A stretch of 44,930 nucleotides of DNA from Bacteroidia bacterium 43-41. Lineage in GTDB: Bacteria; Bacteroidota; Bacteroidia; Bacteroidales; Dysgonomonadaceae. A model generated the notes under the pieces. It did no database searches. It was not told the origin of the DNA and saw only the letters and a list, made by a program, of their open reading frames with translations. Each line of letters begins with the position of its first letter. The stretch's first letter is position 1. Positions 42,219-44,930 of this stretch are shown piece by piece. The position numbers were made by a program, and so were the translations under genes. Where the stretch lies: NCBI GenBank assembly GCA_001898165.1, contig MKTD01000078.1, positions 1-44,930 of the forward strand, read 5' to 3'.

Positions 42219-43439
42219 TTACGATTGAATTCTAAATCCTGCCTTTTTAAGATCGTCCCAAAAGTTCGGATACGACTTGTTGACTACTTGCGGGTCATTG
42301 ATTATTACAGACTTAAATGGAATAGCTGCCGGTGACAGCGACATCGCCATCCGGTGATCATCGTAAGTATCGATTGCTGCATCCTCTTCAGCAAAGCAGC
42401 GCTCACCGTCCCATTCCAACATCTCACTATCGGTCTCGCTCAAGACGAATCCCAATTTCTTCAATTCCGTTCTCAGCGCTTCAATACGATCCGTTTCTTT
42501 GATACGCAGACTTTGAACGCCCGAAAATATAAACGGTACATGTAGAAAACAACAAGCTGCGGCAAAAGTTTGCGCTAAGTCCGGTTCGTAGATAAAATTA
42601 TGGAAAAATTTTTTGGTGGGTTTTCCCACCTTTCTGATGATTACACCGTTTGGAATAAACTCCGTTGAAACGCCCAGATCTTTAAAAAGGTTTACCAGAT
42701 TAGCATCGCCCTGATAACTACCTTCCTGCAATCCAAGTAAAGTGATCTCGGAATGAGGGCAAAGCGATACCATCTCGTACCAGTAAGACGCTGCCGACCA
42801 ATCGGATTCCACTTTAAAGCTAACGGGTTTGTAAGCTTGGGGCTTGATCTTTATCCTATTTCCTTCCCATTTAAGATGAATGCCGTACTCCTCCATTAAC
42901 TTGGCGGTCAGATTGATATAAGGTTTTGATATAATCTCGTCCCGGATATTGATGATTAACCCGTTCTCCATAGTAGGCGCTACCATCATCAGCGCAGAAA
43001 TAAACTGTGAACTGACGCTTCCCGAGACATAAACCTCTCCGCCCTTTAATCTTTTTCCCCGAATTTTTAGTGGCGGATAACCGTCATTTCCCAGATATTC
43101 AATATCGGCTCCTATCGTCCTCAGTGTATCCACCAACGGGAAAATAGGACGCTCGTGCATCCGTTTTGAGCCTTGAACAATCCACTCTCCATCCATCCCG
43201 GCCAAAAAAGCCGTCAGGAATCGCATGGCTGTTCCTGCCCCTTTCACGTCAAATACATTTGAATCGGAGTTAAAAGCATCGATGATAACCTGTGTGTCCT
43301 CACAATCCGAGAGATTCTCCACCGGATTGGTATTCAAGCTCAATGCATTCAGAATGAGGACCCTGTTGCTGATACTCTTGGATGCCGGAAGTTCAACGGT
43401 TGCTTTTAACTTTTCGGGCGGATATATTTTATATTGCAT
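42219..43439 (-). CDS. aroA: 3-phosphoshikimate 1-carboxyvinyltransferase (EPSP synthase)
   Basis: This 406-residue enzyme condenses shikimate-3-phosphate with phosphoenolpyruvate, the sixth step of the shikimate pathway. Visible motifs are LPASKSISNRVLILNALS near residue 17 (substrate-binding Lys and Ser), GTAMRFLTAFLAG near 88, the GSVSSQFISALMM loop near 150, and KETDRIEALRTELKKLG near 330, with DDHRMAMSLSPAA near 373. The glyphosate-contacting loop reads GAGTAMRF instead of LGNAGTAMRP, typical of class II-like or Bacteroidetes enzymes, which are slightly shorter (about 410) than the proteobacterial form (427). It is the first gene of a possible operon with the membrane Cys protein, ABC permease and pfkB. 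Confidence 0.96.
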   Translation of the reverse strand: MQYKIYPPEKLKATVELPASKSISNRVLILNALSLNTNPVENLSDCEDTQVIIDAFNSDSNVFDVKGAGTAMRFLTAFLAGMDGEWIVQGSKRMHERPIFPLVDTLRTIGADIEYLGNDGYPPLKIRGKRLKGGEVYVSGSVSSQFISALMMVAPTMENGLIINIRDEIISKPYINLTAKLMEEYGIHLKWEGNRIKIKPQAYKPVSFKVESDWSAASYWYEMVSLCPHSEITLLGLQEGSYQGDANLVNLFKDLGVSTEFIPNGVIIRKVGKPTKKFFHNFIYEPDLAQTFAAACCFLHVPFIFSGVQSLRIKETDRIEALRTELKKLGFVLSETDSEMLEWDGERCFAEEDAAIDTYDDHRMAMSLSPAAIPFKSVIINDPQVVNKSYPNFWDDLKKAGFRIQS

Positions 43440-43460
43440 GCTGTGCCGCTATTTTTATTA

Positions 43461-43491
43461 CAAAAATAATAATTAATTACGGAGTCTCAAA
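43461..43491 (-). promoter_or_regulatory. Promoter of aroA
   Basis: On the minus strand TTTG (43488-43491) and TATTTTTG (43461-43468) are 19 bases apart, matching both the boxes and the spacing of the Bacteroidota promoter. The aroA ATG follows 21 bases after the -7 box. Confidence 0.68.
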
Positions 43492-43512
43492 GCAATAAAT
43501 AGCCTTTTCTCA

Positions 43513-44847
43513 TTATCCGATCAATCCGTATAAAAATATCAATAAGATGGCAACCGGCGCCAGAAATTTAAGAATAAAACTGTATGCTTTTAGAAAAGGG
43601 ACGCCCACCCTTATTTTCCCGTCGTTGGTCAGTTGTGCCTGAACAATTTTTTTATCGAGATACCATCCCACGAAAAGCGAAATAAATAATCCTCCTACAG
43701 GAAGCATAATTTTTGCCGAAACCATATCCAACAGGTTGAAAAACTGTGAGGAGACGGCAGAAGCTGTGCCCAAAACCAGTACACCGATCACTACAAAAAA
43801 GAGGCCCTTCTTCCGGCTCACCTTGTGCTCTTCGTGAATATAAATCGTAACAACTTCCATCAGCGAAATGGTGGATGTAAGGGCAGCAATCGCCAAAAGG
43901 AGGAAGAACATTGCCGACCAAATCATCGATCCCTGCATCTGATTGAAAAGTTCGGGAATGGTAATGAAGAGCAGTCCGGGGCCACCCGCAACCAATTCGG
44001 AAACGATGGTGTCGGGATTTGCGGTCAGCGCAAAAGCCGACGGGAAAATGACCATCCCGGCAAGGAGCGCTACCAATGTATCGAGAACCGAGACCTGGAC
44101 AGCGATATTGGTTAAACTCGAATTGTCCTTAAAGTAAGAGGAGTAAGTTATCATACACCCCATTCCCAGTGATAATGAGAAAAATGCCTGCCCCATGGCA
44201 TCGAGAAAAACAGTAGATTTCACTTCCTGAAAATCAGGTTTAAAAAGGAAGTCGATGCCCGCCCTTGCCCCTTCAAGCGACATAGACTTGACCACCAGCG
44301 CAATAAGCAGCAGAAATAAAACCGGCATCATGATTTTTGCCGATCTTTCAATTCCATTTTGCACACCGGCAAAAATAAAATATGCAGTAAGAAACACAAA
44401 AAAGGCCATCAACCCGATCTGTTTGGGGCTGTTTGTAAGCAACGCGTTGAAATGAGCTGAGAAATCGCTTACCTCCTTCAAACTTCCTGTAACGGATTGA
44501 ATAAAATAATCCACCGTCCAGCCGCAAACAACCATGTAAAATCCCAAAATGATAAATCCGGTGAGAACACCAAGCCTGCCTATCCATTTCCATTGCGTGC
44601 CCGGAGCAAGTTTATTAAAAGCGCCTGCAGCATTGGATTTTGATGAACGCCCGATTAAAAACTCGGCAACCATCAGCGGGATTCCAAAAAACAGGATGCA
44701 GGCGATATAAACAAGGATGAAAATAGATCCGCCACCATCGGCCGTTTCACTCGGAAAGCGCCAGATATTTCCCAGTCCGACGGCGGAACCTGCCGCAGCC
44801 GCCACCATCCCTAATTTTGATCCGAACATTGACCTTTTCTCGTTCAT
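43513..44847 (-). CDS. Sodium-dependent transporter, NSS/SNF family
   Basis: This is a sodium-coupled amino-acid (or similar) symporter of 444 residues with a LeuT fold, of the neurotransmitter:sodium symporter family, with about eleven to twelve transmembrane segments. The N-terminal signature FGSKLGMVAAAAGSAVGLGNIWRFPSETADGGGSIFILVYI contains the unwound helix 1 that binds Na+ and substrate. Helix 6 region SLGMGCMITYSSYFKDNSSLT is present. ATG 44847 is preferred (starts MNEKRSMFGS); an upstream in-frame ATG at 44910 would add 21 residues translated through hairpin sequence. It ends 51 bases before the aroA promoter. Substrate unknown. Confidence 0.92.
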   Translation of the reverse strand: MNEKRSMFGSKLGMVAAAAGSAVGLGNIWRFPSETADGGGSIFILVYIACILFFGIPLMVAEFLIGRSSKSNAAGAFNKLAPGTQWKWIGRLGVLTGFIILGFYMVVCGWTVDYFIQSVTGSLKEVSDFSAHFNALLTNSPKQIGLMAFFVFLTAYFIFAGVQNGIERSAKIMMPVLFLLLIALVVKSMSLEGARAGIDFLFKPDFQEVKSTVFLDAMGQAFFSLSLGMGCMITYSSYFKDNSSLTNIAVQVSVLDTLVALLAGMVIFPSAFALTANPDTIVSELVAGGPGLLFITIPELFNQMQGSMIWSAMFFLLLAIAALTSTISLMEVVTIYIHEEHKVSRKKGLFFVVIGVLVLGTASAVSSQFFNLLDMVSAKIMLPVGGLFISLFVGWYLDKKIVQAQLTNDGKIRVGVPFLKAYSFILKFLAPVAILLIFLYGLIG

Positions 44848-44893
44848 AATATTAAACCACCACCCCCAAAGGAGGTGGATTTGGTAAAAAGAT

Positions 44894-44908
44894 GAAGGCA
44901 TAGCCTTC
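44894..44908. other. Short palindromic hairpin at the window edge
   Basis: GAAGGC (44894-44899) and GCCTTC (44903-44908) form a perfect 6-bp stem around a 3-base loop in the leader of the NSS gene. A CCACC/GGTGG pair (44857-44861, 44875-44879) lies just before it. The window ends 22 bases later, so I cannot tell whether this is part of a repeat family. Confidence 0.35.
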
Positions 44909-44930
44909 AAACGGGGTCTTTGAAATGTAG

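Noticed and set aside
1-44930. CRISPR array, insertion sequence, integrase or prophage
   Set aside because: No regularly spaced repeats, transposase, integrase or phage structural genes were seen; the 40-bp repeats are only two and have no transposase between them.

Overview
This window looks like a chromosomal stretch from a member of the Bacteroidota, order Bacteroidales, most like Dysgonomonadaceae/Porphyromonadaceae relatives. The evidence is a SusC/SusD pair with an ECF sigma/FecR switch, a PorW/SprE-type type IX secretion lipoprotein, several promoter-like TAnnTTTG boxes with few Shine-Dalgarno sequences, and the gene order thrS-infC-rpmI-rplT. The genus is inference. No rRNA, CRISPR array, complete insertion sequence or prophage was seen.

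Layout. 1-3862: a cysteine desulfidase-family enzyme, a MATE exporter and phosphoglycerate mutase, closed by a strong bidirectional terminator. 3863-6657: an AT-rich, gene-poor stretch with a thioredoxin-fold protein lacking its CxxC, a small unassigned ORF, and a Stealth-type sugar-phosphate transferase; two near-identical 40-bp repeats (4610 and 6367) flank the last two. 6658-13915: a sugar operon on the minus strand (MFS sugar porter, DUF5107-TPR protein, truncated GH97 N-terminal domain, aldose 1-epimerase), divergent from an AraC regulator, with direct repeats in the shared promoter region. 13916-14400: a degenerate gene tail resembling a phytase, then tRNA-Arg(CCU).

14403-25660 (plus strand): flavodoxin, a secreted S9 peptidase, then a regulated outer-membrane uptake locus: ECF sigma, FecR anti-sigma, STN-bearing SusC-like receptor, SusD-like lipoprotein and a GH16 beta-glucanase lipoprotein. 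The likely chain is substrate binding, signal through STN-FecR-sigma, and uptake of glucan fragments. A terminator-like hairpin separates SusD from GH16. 25788-30768: a PiT phosphate transporter with a PhoU-like tail, overlapped tail to tail by a TrmH-type methyltransferase that follows a periplasmic thioredoxin, then a pyridoxamine-oxidase-fold protein and a membrane LytTR regulator.

30806-34243: rplT, rpmI, infC and thrS on the minus strand, with an internal promoter candidate and a structured leader between infC and rpmI. 34318-34545: the headless remnant of a HigA-type antitoxin. 34560-38842: PorW/SprE lipoprotein translationally coupled to a striking fusion of RdgB (XTP/dITP pyrophosphatase) with a YdgJ-like Gfo/Idh/MocA oxidoreductase. 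38933-44930: an ECF sigma with an unassigned membrane partner, PfkB sugar kinase, metal ABC permease, a Cys-rich membrane protein, aroA, and a sodium:neurotransmitter-symporter-family transporter.

No single fully convincing new system stands out. The best leads are the RdgB-YdgJ fusion, the rpmI leader with two mutually exclusive hairpins, the repeat-flanked Stealth cassette, and the AraC/MFS/DUF5107/GalM operon. All family assignments are by reading motifs; no database search was run.
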